A program made the translations under genes and the position numbers. A DNA stretch of 58,322 bases, taken from NCBI GenBank assembly GCA_035555795.1, contig DATMGE010000056.1, positions 1 through 58,322 on the forward strand. Direction: 5' to 3'. Position 1 is the stretch's first letter. Every line of letters begins with the position of its first letter. Below are positions 34,636 through 43,037 of the stretch, one piece after another. This DNA comes from RCIO01 sp035555795 (GTDB taxonomy: Bacteria; Pseudomonadota; Alphaproteobacteria; Rhizobiales; Rhizobiaceae). The notes beneath the pieces are model-generated. The model saw nothing but the letters and a program-made list of their open reading frames with translations. It had not been told where the DNA came from and made no database searches.

Positions 34636-35001
34636 ATGGCCGAGATCAGGGTCTGTGCGTCGGAGGAGCTTTCCGACGGCGATACGCGCATCCAGCAGGT
34701 TGGCGGCATCGAACTGGCCATCCTGCGCGAGCAGGGCGAATTGTTCGCCTACAGGAACCTGTGTCCCCATCAGGGCGGGCCCGCCTGCGAGGGCGTGCGC
34801 ATGCCGCGCGTGATCGAAGTCATCGCGGCGGACGGCGCCTATCGCGGCAAGCGGTTCGCGGATGACGAGATGCAGATCATCTGTCCATGGCACGGCTATA
34901 CATTCGACCTGAAGACTGGCGTGAATCCGATCGATGGCCGCCTGCGGCTTGCCAAATTCGAGGCTTTCGAGCGCGATGGAGAGATCTATGTCGTCGCCTG
35001 A
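34636..35001 (+). CDS. Rieske [2Fe-2S] ferredoxin-like protein
   Basis: A 121-residue cytoplasmic iron-sulfur protein. The cluster ligands are Cys43-x-His45 (NLCPHQGG) and Cys83-x2-His86 (IICPWHGYTFDL). The 37 residues between the two halves are more than in typical BphF-type ferredoxins (about 16-17), with an extra KRFADDE-type loop. Such proteins pass electrons to ring-hydroxylating oxygenases, or serve as a domain of one. No oxygenase alpha subunit is encoded in this window, so its partner is unknown. GGGAAGAGGAG precedes the ATG. It is the first gene after the operator-covered promoter, and the next gene overlaps its end by 14 bp. Confidence 0.92.
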   Translation: MAEIRVCASEELSDGDTRIQQVGGIELAILREQGELFAYRNLCPHQGGPACEGVRMPRVIEVIAADGAYRGKRFADDEMQIICPWHGYTFDLKTGVNPIDGRLRLAKFEAFERDGEIYVVA

Positions 35002-35332
35002 CGTGGCTTTGGACTTCACCGCCACGGCGGAACGGGTGGCGCATCTGGCCAGGCAGGCGATGGAGCGGGATGCGACATCCTCGATACCGAATGAGGCGCT
35101 TGGTGCCTTGCTGGCCGATCTCGTCGCCCTCTATGCGGCCAAGGTGCAGGGCGGCGAGAAGCCGGCGCCCTTTGCCGGCAATAGCCGACCAGCGGTCACG
35201 GATGTCGCGATCGTCTGCACGGCGCTGATGGATACGGTGGGGCTGGAGCTTTTCGAGTTGGGCGGCTGGCAGACCATGTCCGGCCTTGGAAGGCTCGAAC
35301 GCCCCGAACCCGACACGAATGCGGAATTGTGA
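34988..35332 (+). CDS. Small protein of unknown function in the Rieske operon
   Basis: A 114-residue, mostly helical soluble protein without signal peptide or membrane segment; I do not recognise a family. The ATG at 34988 overlaps the Rieske gene by 14 bp and the amidohydrolase start follows its stop by 8 bp, so tight coupling supports it as a real gene. The N-terminal half is rich in Ala and acidic residues (HLARQAMERDATSSIPNEAL). The second half holds VTDVAIVCTALMDTVGLELF, then ELGGWQTMSG. The codon third positions are GC-rich like those of the neighbours. It may be an accessory subunit for the Rieske protein or the amidohydrolase. Confidence 0.75.
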   Translation: MSSPDVALDFTATAERVAHLARQAMERDATSSIPNEALGALLADLVALYAAKVQGGEKPAPFAGNSRPAVTDVAIVCTALMDTVGLELFELGGWQTMSGLGRLERPEPDTNAEL

Positions 35333-35340
35333 GGCACTCC

Positions 35341-36606
35341 ATGCAGCTGCAATCGCCCGAACTCCAGCAATCCGCCGCGGATTTCCGCAATATGGCATCG
35401 GAGCCGTTCCACACCTCCACCCATCTGAAGAACGCTGCCGAGCAGGCCAGCCGGCGCGGCTATGACGACTTCATGATCGTGGACGTGGATTCGCACCATT
35501 ACGAAACGGAATCCTGGGACGAGATCTTCGAGTTCATCGAGGATCCCGTCATGCGCCACGAAGCGAAATATCAGGGCAACCGGCCGGGCGGGATCGGATC
35601 CGTCGACGGTGCCTATCAGGCGCTGGCGGGCCGCATCGTGCGCTATCCCAGCCGGACGAAGGAAAAAGTGCCCGACACGCCGCACCGCGACATCACCGTG
35701 ATGCGCCGCTGGATGGACGCCATGGGCGTGGACGTGGCCTGTATGTTTCCGACCCCGATGCTCAACCTGTCGGTCTGTCCGCGCGTCGAGGTCGAGGTTG
35801 CGTTAGCCTGGGCTTACAATAGCTGGCTTTGCGAGCGGGTGCTGTCGGAGGAACCGCGGCTGAAGTCGATGCTCTACCTGCCCTTCAACGAGCCCGGCGA
35901 ATGCGCCAGGATGGTCGAGGCGTTCGGCGACCGCAAGGGCGTGATCGGCTTCGTCGTGACCGCGCCGCATTATCGCGGCGTCTATGACAATGCCTATGTG
36001 CCGACCTATGCGGCGTTGCAGGAGCGCAACCTGCCGCTGGCCTTCCATGCCGCCTTCAACTGGGGCGACCAGTCGCTGGCGCTGACCAACCGGTTCATCG
36101 GCGTCCACGCCCTCGGCTTCGCATGGCACAATATGGTCCATATGACGAACTGGGTCGTGAACGGCATGCCCGAGCGCTTCCCGCGGCTGAAGACGATCTG
36201 GATCGAGAGCGGGCTGGCCTGGATTCCGTTCCTGATGCAGCGGCTGGACAATGAGTTCATGATGCGCTCGTCGGACGCGCCGCTGCTGAAGCGCAAGCCG
36301 AGCGACTATATGCGCGAGATGTACTATTCCAACCAGCCGATGGAAATGGTCGACAACCACCGGGCGCTGGAACTGACCTTCGGCATGATCGGGGCGGAGA
36401 CGCAGCTTCTCTATTCGTCGGACTATCCGCATTGGGACATGGACCTGCCCAGCGTCATCTACGACCTGCCATTTCTCGGCGAGACCGCGAAGCGCAATAT
36501 TCTCGGCGGAAATGCAGCGCGTCTCTTCAATCTCGAAGAAACGTTTTCGCCGGCCAAGCTGGCGCGCCGGCAGCAACGCGCCCGCCAGACCGGGAACGGG
36601 ACGTGA
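35341..36606 (+). CDS. Amidohydrolase-2 family metal-dependent hydrolase/decarboxylase
   Basis: A 421-residue TIM-barrel protein of the ACMSD-like amidohydrolase family. Metal-site candidates are Asp48/Asp50 and His52/His53 in VDVDSHHYE (in place of the usual D-x-H-x-H), His236 in LAFHAAFNWGD, and the catalytic Asp361 in LLYSSDYPHWD. Members hydrolyse amides or lactones or decarboxylate aromatic acids without oxidation. The SWDEIFEFIEDPVMRHEAK segment is common in uncharacterised members near aromatic-degradation genes. The ATG at 35341 was chosen (GTGAGG upstream); a GTG at 35329 is possible. The stop overlaps the MarR start by 4 bp. Confidence 0.9.
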   Translation: MQLQSPELQQSAADFRNMASEPFHTSTHLKNAAEQASRRGYDDFMIVDVDSHHYETESWDEIFEFIEDPVMRHEAKYQGNRPGGIGSVDGAYQALAGRIVRYPSRTKEKVPDTPHRDITVMRRWMDAMGVDVACMFPTPMLNLSVCPRVEVEVALAWAYNSWLCERVLSEEPRLKSMLYLPFNEPGECARMVEAFGDRKGVIGFVVTAPHYRGVYDNAYVPTYAALQERNLPLAFHAAFNWGDQSLALTNRFIGVHALGFAWHNMVHMTNWVVNGMPERFPRLKTIWIESGLAWIPFLMQRLDNEFMMRSSDAPLLKRKPSDYMREMYYSNQPMEMVDNHRALELTFGMIGAETQLLYSSDYPHWDMDLPSVIYDLPFLGETAKRNILGGNAARLFNLEETFSPAKLARRQQRARQTGNGT

Positions 36607-37100
36607 CAGATACAGGAACAAGCGGGCAGGGGCCGGCTTGGAAGCCGCCGGCGGGCATCGGCCTTGGCGGGCTCTTGCGCGAGGCGGAACTCGCTTTCTC
36701 GAAAGTGTTCCGGCGCGAACTTGCCCGCCATTCGGTGACCGTGGCGCAATATCAGCACCTGCGGCTATTGTGGGAGAATGACGGCATCACCCAGGCGGAG
36801 ATCGCGCGTCATCTGGGCATCGAGACGCCGTCATCCACGGCAACGCTGGATTCGCTGGAGCGGGAAGGGCTCGTGCGCCGTGTGCGCAACCGCAGCGACC
36901 GGCGCAAGGTGAATGTATTCCTCACCGAGCGCTCGCTGGCGCTGCGGCCGGCCCTCGTCGAATGCGCGCGGCACACCAATCGCGTCGCGCTGGAGGGAAT
37001 CGCCGAAAGCGATGTGCGCCGGTTCTTCGAGCTGGCGCGAATGCTGACCGGCAATCTGCGCGAACATGCGGAGACGGAAAGCGCGATGCCCCGGGAATGA
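36603..37100 (+). CDS. MarR-family transcriptional regulator
   Basis: A 165-residue regulator. The winged helix is plain: VAQYQHLRLLWENDGITQAE, IARHLGIETPSSTATLDSLE, then the wing EREGLVRRVRNRSDRRKVNV. GTG start at 36603 overlaps the amidohydrolase stop (GTGA), so it is translated as part of the Rieske operon. Dimeric MarR proteins bind 16-20-bp palindromes and release DNA on binding phenolic or aromatic acids. The 20-bp palindrome in the operon promoter fits autoregulation. Confidence 0.93.
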   Translation: MTDTGTSGQGPAWKPPAGIGLGGLLREAELAFSKVFRRELARHSVTVAQYQHLRLLWENDGITQAEIARHLGIETPSSTATLDSLEREGLVRRVRNRSDRRKVNVFLTERSLALRPALVECARHTNRVALEGIAESDVRRFFELARMLTGNLREHAETESAMPRE

Positions 37101-37208
37101 AGCGGCGAGCGGCATGAAGCCGGCTCACATGTCGGCGCGTCCCTGTCATCAGGCGGCAATACCGATGCGCTAGCTTGCTGCATTTTCCCTGGGGCAAGGA
37201 CGCGTGCT

Positions 37209-37835
37209 GTGAACCAGACGGCAATCAGGCTGATCGATGCCTGCGAGCAGCTATTGTGTGAAATAGACCATATCGAGCAGATGACGGCCCGCAGGATCGC
37301 GCAGGTTGCCGGCACGCCGCCCTCCGCCGTCGCCTATCATTTCGGCTCCCAGGAACAGCTCATCGTCACGACGGCGGAGCGCGTCTACAAGCGATTGAAC
37401 GCGGAGCGCCTGACGATGCTGAACAAGGCGGTGCAGGATGCCGCGCCCGAGCCGCCCGCGCTGGAGGGCGTCATCGCGGCGCTGATCGGTCCTTCCGTGC
37501 GCTGGAGCCTCGATCCGGGATCGCGATATCCGGTGCTTCGCCACATGACGACGCTGGCGCAGCGAAGCGGGCATCCCGAACTCTACAGCAACCTTATCGA
37601 GAGCATCGAGCATCACCGCGTATTCATGTTCTATTTCAGGTCGCTGGCGCCATGGCTCAGCGAGGCTGAAATCGGCTGGCGCATAAGCTGTGCGCTGGGC
37701 ATCCGCTCGCAGGTCACGCGCAACAGGCGGCGCAACGAGGTGCTGACCAGCCATACGATCGATTTTTCCGATGCCGACACGGTGATCGCCCATATCGTCG
37801 CCGTCGTGGCGCCGATGTTCTGTCGTCCCGGCTGA
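37209..37835 (+). CDS. TetR-family transcriptional regulator
   Basis: A 208-residue regulator. The N-terminal helix-turn-helix is MTARRIAQVAGTPPSAVAYH, then FGSQEQLIVTTAE, in the usual place (residues about 24-56). The remaining 150 residues are the ligand-binding domain, not recognisable to subfamily. It begins with GTG at 37209. It lies between the MarR gene (108 bp before) and the Ugp-like transporter operon (111 bp after), all on the plus strand. Which of the two it controls is open. Confidence 0.9.
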   Translation: MNQTAIRLIDACEQLLCEIDHIEQMTARRIAQVAGTPPSAVAYHFGSQEQLIVTTAERVYKRLNAERLTMLNKAVQDAAPEPPALEGVIAALIGPSVRWSLDPGSRYPVLRHMTTLAQRSGHPELYSNLIESIEHHRVFMFYFRSLAPWLSEAEIGWRISCALGIRSQVTRNRRRNEVLTSHTIDFSDADTVIAHIVAVVAPMFCRPG

Positions 37836-37945
37836 GGCGAGGGAGGTTGTTCACAGGTTCGAACAGCATTCGAGAACCGTCATCCAACCATCAAGCACCA
37901 CCGATATGCCACCGCCATCGCTGAACCGAATACGGGTAGACGGCT

Positions 37946-39091
37946 ATGGCATCGATCGACATCCGCTCCGTCCACAAGCTCTACGGCAAGACGCCGGCCG
38001 TGCGCGGCGTGGACCTTGAGGTCGAGGACGGCGAGTTCGTCGTGATCCTCGGGCCTTCGGGCTGCGGCAAGTCCACGCTGCTGCGCATGATCGCCGGGCT
38101 GGAGGATATCAGCGGCGGCGAGATCGCCATTGACGGACGGGTCGTCAACGCGGTGGACCCGGCGCGGCGCGGCTGTGCGATGGTGTTCCAGAACTACGCG
38201 CTCTACCCGCATATGACGGTGGCGCAGAATATCGGCTATGCGCTCAAGGTCGCCCGCGTGTCGCGCAGGGAGCGCGAAGCGCGAGTCCAGCGCATCGCCG
38301 AGACGCTTGGCCTTGAAAAGCTGCTCGAGCGCCGGCCGTCGGCCCTGTCGGGCGGCCAGCGCCAGCGCGTCGCCATGGGCCGCGCCATGGTGCGCCAGCC
38401 CGGCATCTTCCTTTTCGACGAGCCGCTGTCGAACCTCGACGCCAAGCTCCGCATCCAGATGCGCCTGGAGATCAAGCGCCTTCATCGCGAGCTGAAGACG
38501 ACCAGCGTTTTCGTCACCCACGACCAGGTGGAGGCGATGACGCTCGCCGACAAGCTGGTGGTGATGAAGGACGGGCTGATCGAACAGGCGGGCACGCCCT
38601 CCGAGGTCTATCGCCATCCGCAGAGCCGTTTCGTCGCCAGCTTCCTCGGCTCGCCGCCGATGAACTTCCTGCCGGCCACGATCGACGGCAGCGGCCGCGC
38701 GAAGGTGGCGGGCGACCTCGTGCCGTGGCCCCGGCTCGTCTTCGACCTGCCGCGCGACACGCGTCTCGACATCGCGTTCCGTCCCGCCGCCACGCGGCTG
38801 ACGGGCGATATCGACGGCGCGGGCGTCCTGCCTTTCACCCATGAGATGACGGAAGACCTCGGCAACGAACTCCACCTTCACGGCACGGTCGCAGGCGCGA
38901 ATGTCGCCGTGGTGCTGCCGCTAGGCACGGACCTGCCTTCCGGCTCCTTCGGCATCGCGGTTTCCGCTGATGCCGTTCACGCCTTCCGCGCGGATGACGG
39001 CCGTCTCGTCGAGCCGCGGAACATCGACATCGGAATCATCGCGAAAACCGGAGCAGACGCATGTCTCAAGACGTCACTTTCGTTCACCTGA
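37946..39091 (+). CDS. ABC transporter ATP-binding protein, UgpC/MalK type
   Basis: A 381-residue ATPase of the carbohydrate-uptake class 1 family. Walker A is GPSGCGKST, the Q-loop is AMVFQNYALYPHMTV, the signature is LSGGQRQRVAMGRAMVRQP, Walker B is IFLFDEPLSNLDAK and the switch is VFVTHDQVEAMTLADK. A C-terminal TOBE/regulatory domain (from about residue 240, with GSPPMNFLPA) matches UgpC. Its last 31 bp overlap the next gene, an unusually long overlap; the natural tail may be a little irregular. It energises the permease pair encoded downstream. Confidence 0.94.
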   Translation: MASIDIRSVHKLYGKTPAVRGVDLEVEDGEFVVILGPSGCGKSTLLRMIAGLEDISGGEIAIDGRVVNAVDPARRGCAMVFQNYALYPHMTVAQNIGYALKVARVSRREREARVQRIAETLGLEKLLERRPSALSGGQRQRVAMGRAMVRQPGIFLFDEPLSNLDAKLRIQMRLEIKRLHRELKTTSVFVTHDQVEAMTLADKLVVMKDGLIEQAGTPSEVYRHPQSRFVASFLGSPPMNFLPATIDGSGRAKVAGDLVPWPRLVFDLPRDTRLDIAFRPAATRLTGDIDGAGVLPFTHEMTEDLGNELHLHGTVAGANVAVVLPLGTDLPSGSFGIAVSADAVHAFRADDGRLVEPRNIDIGIIAKTGADACLKTSLSFT

Positions 39092-39909
39092 CCGATCTTC
39101 ACATCGGCGACCCGGCAACCGACAGCCACCTGTTCAGCGATACGGCCGAAACGCTGCGGCAGATCCTCGCGCAGGTGGCCACCATCGAGCCGCGGCCGAG
39201 CTTCATCGTGGCGAGCGGCGACCTAACCAATCGCGGCGAGGCGGAAAACTATGTGCTGCTCCGCCAGATCATGGAAGCCACCGACCTGCCGGTCGTCTAT
39301 GCGCTCGGCAACCACGATACCCGCGAGGGCTTCTATGCCGGCATGGACATTCCGGCGGCAACCACCGACGCGCCCTACGACCACGACACGGTGATCGAGG
39401 GCATTCATGTCATCACGCTCGATTCCAGTACACCCGGCTATATTGGCGGGACCATCGACGATGCCCAGTTCGTCTGGCTCGAACGTGTTCTCGATACCCA
39501 TGCCGACCTGCCGAAGCTGATCGTCTCGCACCATCCGCCGGCACTTGGCGACGGTCCCGAGCTCACCCACTGGCGCCATATCGCCTATGAGCAATCGGTG
39601 CGACTCGGCGCGCTGCTCAAGGGCCGCAACATCGTCGGCATCCTTTCCGGCCATATCCATCACGACCGCGTATCGGTCTGGAACGGGATCCCGGTGGTCG
39701 TCGGCACCGGCCAGCACGCCGCCACCGACATCCTGCGCAACGACATATTGCGCATGGTGCGCGGCTCGTCCTTCGCCATCGGCACCATCCGCCGCAGCGG
39801 CCTCACCGTCGCCTTCGTGCCGCAGCCGACCGATCGCGCCGAGCTCAACGTCTATCCGCTCGAAATGCTTCTGCAGCGCGCCGCCGCCGCACCCGTGGCG
39901 GCCGAGTAA
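39061..39909 (+). CDS. Cytoplasmic metallophosphoesterase, GpdQ/cyclic-nucleotide phosphodiesterase-like
   Basis: A 282-residue calcineurin-like phosphoesterase. The dimetal ligands are complete: Asp12 and His14 (TDLHIGD), Asp54 (SGDLTNRGE), Asn84 and His85 (LGNHDTREG), then VSHHPP and SGHIHHD near the end. Layout and length resemble GpdQ, which cleaves glycerophosphodiesters, and CpdA. There is no signal peptide, so substrate must be imported first. It lies between the ATPase and binding-protein genes of a Ugp-like importer (26 bp to the latter), strongly suggesting that it cleaves the transported phosphodiester inside the cell. Confidence 0.92.
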   Translation: MSQDVTFVHLTDLHIGDPATDSHLFSDTAETLRQILAQVATIEPRPSFIVASGDLTNRGEAENYVLLRQIMEATDLPVVYALGNHDTREGFYAGMDIPAATTDAPYDHDTVIEGIHVITLDSSTPGYIGGTIDDAQFVWLERVLDTHADLPKLIVSHHPPALGDGPELTHWRHIAYEQSVRLGALLKGRNIVGILSGHIHHDRVSVWNGIPVVVGTGQHAATDILRNDILRMVRGSSFAIGTIRRSGLTVAFVPQPTDRAELNVYPLEMLLQRAAAAPVAAE

Positions 39910-39935
39910 TCCCAGTCGCGAAAAAGGACAAAGCC

Positions 39936-41237
39936 ATGATCCGCAGAAAATTCCTCGCTATCGCAGCCTCGACCTGCCTGGCGGCGATGACCGCCACTCT
40001 CGGCGCCGCAAGCGCCCAAATGGCCGACGCAATCACCGAGCCGGTGACGATCTCCTTCTACAACTACAATCTCGCGACCGCCGGGATCGGCCGTGAAGCC
40101 ACGCTCGAACTGATCGCGGCTTTCGAGAAGGCCAATCCGATGGTCAAGGTCGAGCCGATCGGCGCGCCCTCCAACGAAGTGCTGAGCCGGGTTCAGGCCG
40201 ACATGGTGGCCGGACAGGATGTCGATGTCGCGCAGCTGGTCTTCCGCGACCTGATCTACGCCGCCGAGCAGCTTGGCGCGCAGCCGCTGGAAGATGTCGT
40301 GGGGCAGGACCTTGCCGACCACGCAGCCGGCTTCGTTCCCTCGGGTCTTGCGCTCGGTGAGGTGGAGGGCAAAACCTACGGCCTGGCCTACGTATTCTCG
40401 ACGCCGGTGATGTTCATCAACCGCGACCTGTTCAAGCAGGCGGGTCTCGATCCCGACCAGCCGCCGCGCACCTGGGAGGAGGTCAAGGCAGCAGGCAAGG
40501 CGATCGCCGAGAAGACCGGCAAGCACGGCTTCTTCCCCGGCGCCTACGGGCCGACCGACGGCACCTTCGTCTACCAGTCGATCGTCATGTCCAATGGCGG
40601 CAAGGTGCGCGAGGGCAACAAGCTCACCTTCGCAGATACGGACCAGGCCGATGCCGTGGCGATGCTGCGTGACCTGATGGACGCCGGTGCGCATGCCCGT
40701 ATCGATGTCGGAGCGCATATCGACACGTTCCAGTCGGGCAATCTCGGCATGTTCCTCTACACGTCGGCCGTGCTCAACCGTCTCGAGAGCGCCGCCAAGG
40801 GCAATTTCGAGCTCGGCCTGGCGCCGATGCCGTCCTTCGGCGAGAAGCCGACCGCGCCGACCAATTCGGGTTCCGCGATCTTCATGTTCTCGCAGGACCC
40901 GGTGAAGCAGCGCGCCGCATGGGAGCTGATGAAGTTCCTCACCTCCGACGCGGCCTTTACCGTCATCACCACCAAGATCGGCTATCTGCCGCTGCGCCTC
41001 GGCACACTCGACGATCCGCGCTACCTCAAGGACTGGATCGCAGCCAATCCGAAGTACCGCGCCAATCTCGATCAGCTCGATCGCCTGACGCCCAACGTCG
41101 CTTTCGGCGGGCCGAACTATCGGCAGGTCGAGAACATGATGAAGGACGCCATGACCGAGGCCGTCTTCGGCGAGGGCGATCCGCGTGCGGTGCTGCGCGC
41201 CGCGCAGGAACGCGCCCAGCCGCTGATGCCGAACTGA
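39936..41237 (+). CDS. ABC transporter substrate-binding protein, UgpB-like (family 1)
   Basis: A 433-residue periplasmic protein. The signal peptide (IRRKFLAIAASTCLAAMTAT) ends after GAASA. Family-1 features follow: PVTISFYNYNLATAGIGREA, LIAAFEKANPMVKVEPIGAP, YGLAYVFSTPVMFINRDLFK, and PTNSGSAIFMFSQDPVKQ before the C-terminal helices. AAAAAGGACAAAG precedes the ATG. UgpB binds glycerol-3-phosphate and glycerophosphocholine; the flanking phosphoesterase and phosphatase genes suggest a phosphate ester here as well. A 10-bp hairpin follows the stop and may keep this subunit in excess over the permeases. Confidence 0.92.
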   Translation: MIRRKFLAIAASTCLAAMTATLGAASAQMADAITEPVTISFYNYNLATAGIGREATLELIAAFEKANPMVKVEPIGAPSNEVLSRVQADMVAGQDVDVAQLVFRDLIYAAEQLGAQPLEDVVGQDLADHAAGFVPSGLALGEVEGKTYGLAYVFSTPVMFINRDLFKQAGLDPDQPPRTWEEVKAAGKAIAEKTGKHGFFPGAYGPTDGTFVYQSIVMSNGGKVREGNKLTFADTDQADAVAMLRDLMDAGAHARIDVGAHIDTFQSGNLGMFLYTSAVLNRLESAAKGNFELGLAPMPSFGEKPTAPTNSGSAIFMFSQDPVKQRAAWELMKFLTSDAAFTVITTKIGYLPLRLGTLDDPRYLKDWIAANPKYRANLDQLDRLTPNVAFGGPNYRQVENMMKDAMTEAVFGEGDPRAVLRAAQERAQPLMPN

Positions 41238-41250
41238 CCCAGCCGGACCA

Positions 41251-41275
41251 GCCCCGGAGCCGTGTGCTCCGGGGC
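41251..41275 (+). promoter_or_regulatory. Intercistronic RNA hairpin after the binding-protein gene
   Basis: A perfect 10-bp stem (GCCCCGGAGC with its complement) and a 5-nt loop lie 13 bp after the stop codon. There is no T-run, so it is unlikely to end transcription. Hairpins in this place commonly protect binding-protein mRNA from 3' decay so that the binding protein exceeds the permeases. Confidence 0.6.
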
Positions 41276-41293
41276 CAACCCTTCCGATCCGAG

Positions 41294-42229
41294 ATGACCG
41301 ACACAGCCATTTCTCTCCCACGCGCCGTCCCGCGCCGCCTGCCGCGCCTGCGGCTGAGCATGGCCGAGCCGTGGCTCTATCTGGCACCGACGATCGCTGT
41401 GCTCGTGGTGTGGACCTATGTCCCGCTCCTGCAGGCGTTCGAGCTGTCCTTCTATCAATGGAACATGCTGCCGCGCTCGCAGCCGCGCTATGTCGGCCTC
41501 GACAATTACGTCAACCTGCTGACGCTGCCGGACATGCGCCGGGCGGTCGTCAACACCCTGCTTTACACGGTCGGCCTGCTGCCCCTGTCGGTCGGCGTGC
41601 CGCTTGTCGTGGCGCTGCTGACGGCAGGCCTGAAGGGGCCGATGCGCAATATTTACCGCGCGCTCATCTTCGTGCCGATGATCGTCGCGCCCATCGTTGC
41701 GGCAATCGTCTGGCGCTGGCTGCTCAACGAGGATCACGGCCTGGTCAATGCCTGGCTCCAGGGGCTCGGCCTGGACGCGGTGGGTTTCCTGCGCGACCCG
41801 AAGGTGGCGCTGTGGACACTTGTCTGGATCACCGGGTGGAAGCTGATCGGCTTCTCGACGCTGCTTTTCGCTGCCGCCGACAGCGCCATCAGCCCGAGCT
41901 ATATCGAAGCGGCGCGCATGGATGGTGCTAGCCGCTGGCAGATCGTGCGGGACATTCGCGTGCCGCTTCTGTCACCGACGATCCTGCTCCTGACGATGAT
42001 GACCATCCTGTTCGGGGCGCAATGGAGCTTCGTCTATATCAATGCGCTGACCGGCGGCGGCCCGCTCGGCTCGACCACCAATGTCTACTACCTGATGTGG
42101 GAATATGGCTTCATGACCATGTCGGCCGGCTGGAGCACGGCGGCGGGCATCCTCGTCTTCTCCGTCTTCGGACTGGTTGCTCTGGCCTGTCTCGCGCTCA
42201 TGAAGAGGTTCGCCGTCTATGACGAATAA
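41294..42229 (+). CDS. ABC transporter permease, UgpA-like
   Basis: A 311-residue inner-membrane protein with six hydrophobic segments after a 35-residue basic/proline-rich N-terminus. The ATPase-coupling EAA loop is IEAARMDGASRWQIVRDIRV, then PLLSP. WLYLAPTIAVLVVWTYVPLL and FELSFYQWN are typical of MalF/UgpA-type permeases. It starts at ATG 41294, 56 bp after the binding-protein stop, and its end overlaps the next permease gene by 11 bp. Confidence 0.93.
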   Translation: MTDTAISLPRAVPRRLPRLRLSMAEPWLYLAPTIAVLVVWTYVPLLQAFELSFYQWNMLPRSQPRYVGLDNYVNLLTLPDMRRAVVNTLLYTVGLLPLSVGVPLVVALLTAGLKGPMRNIYRALIFVPMIVAPIVAAIVWRWLLNEDHGLVNAWLQGLGLDAVGFLRDPKVALWTLVWITGWKLIGFSTLLFAAADSAISPSYIEAARMDGASRWQIVRDIRVPLLSPTILLLTMMTILFGAQWSFVYINALTGGGPLGSTTNVYYLMWEYGFMTMSAGWSTAAGILVFSVFGLVALACLALMKRFAVYDE

Positions 42230-43037
42230 TGCCCGCCTCGCGCGCGTGGGGGCGCATGCCGTCATGGTCGCGCTGTCGCTGCTGGCGCTGTTTCCGGTCT
42301 ACTGGATGGTGCAGACCTCGTTTCGCCCGGCCAATGAGATTTTCTCGACGGCGCTGTGGCCATCCGCGCCGACGCTCGACAATTATCGCGACGTGATGAA
42401 GGCGATGCCGATCCTCGGCATCCTGTGGAACACCTTCATCATGGCTATGGCGACCACGCTGGCGCAGGTGGCCACGGGGCTGCTTGCGGCCTGGGCGCTG
42501 GTGCGATGGCGCTTTCCCGGCGGCCGCCTGGCCCATTCGCTCATCGCTTTGTCGTGGCTGGTGCCGTTCCAGGTGGTGATGATCCCCAACTATGTGCTGG
42601 CGACGAAGCTCGGCCTGCTGGACAGCCTGGCCGGTCTCGTCATTCCCAATGCGGCGGCGGCCTTTGCCGTGCTCGTGCTCTACAATGCCATGCGCGGCTT
42701 CCCCCGCGAGGTCGTGGAGGCGGCCCGCATGGACGGGGCCGGCAGCCTGCGCACGCTTGCGGAGGTGGTCGTGCCCTCCATGCGGGCGCCGCTCGCCTCG
42801 GTTTCGATCCTGTGCTTCATCTCGGCCTGGAACGATTATTTCTGGCCGCTGCTGCTGATCCGGCGCATCGAGAACTCCGTCGTGCAGATCGGCCTCCAGT
42901 TCTTCATGACGCAGGAGGGCAATGACTGGGGTCTGCTGATGGCGGCAGCGACGCTCGCCTCGCTGCCGATCCTGCTGCTCTACCTCGTCCTGCAACGGCA
43001 GGTTGTCGAATCCTTCATGAAATCCGGTATCCGCTGA
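42219..43037 (+). CDS. ABC transporter permease, UgpE-like
   Basis: A 272-residue inner-membrane protein with six hydrophobic segments. The EAA loop is VEAARMDGAGSLRTLAEVVV, and SAWNDYFWPLLLI is the usual UgpE/MalG signature. It overlaps the UgpA-like gene by 11 bp and shares one base with the phosphatase gene (TGATG), so the three are translationally coupled. Confidence 0.93.
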   Translation: MTNNARLARVGAHAVMVALSLLALFPVYWMVQTSFRPANEIFSTALWPSAPTLDNYRDVMKAMPILGILWNTFIMAMATTLAQVATGLLAAWALVRWRFPGGRLAHSLIALSWLVPFQVVMIPNYVLATKLGLLDSLAGLVIPNAAAAFAVLVLYNAMRGFPREVVEAARMDGAGSLRTLAEVVVPSMRAPLASVSILCFISAWNDYFWPLLLIRRIENSVVQIGLQFFMTQEGNDWGLLMAAATLASLPILLLYLVLQRQVVESFMKSGIR

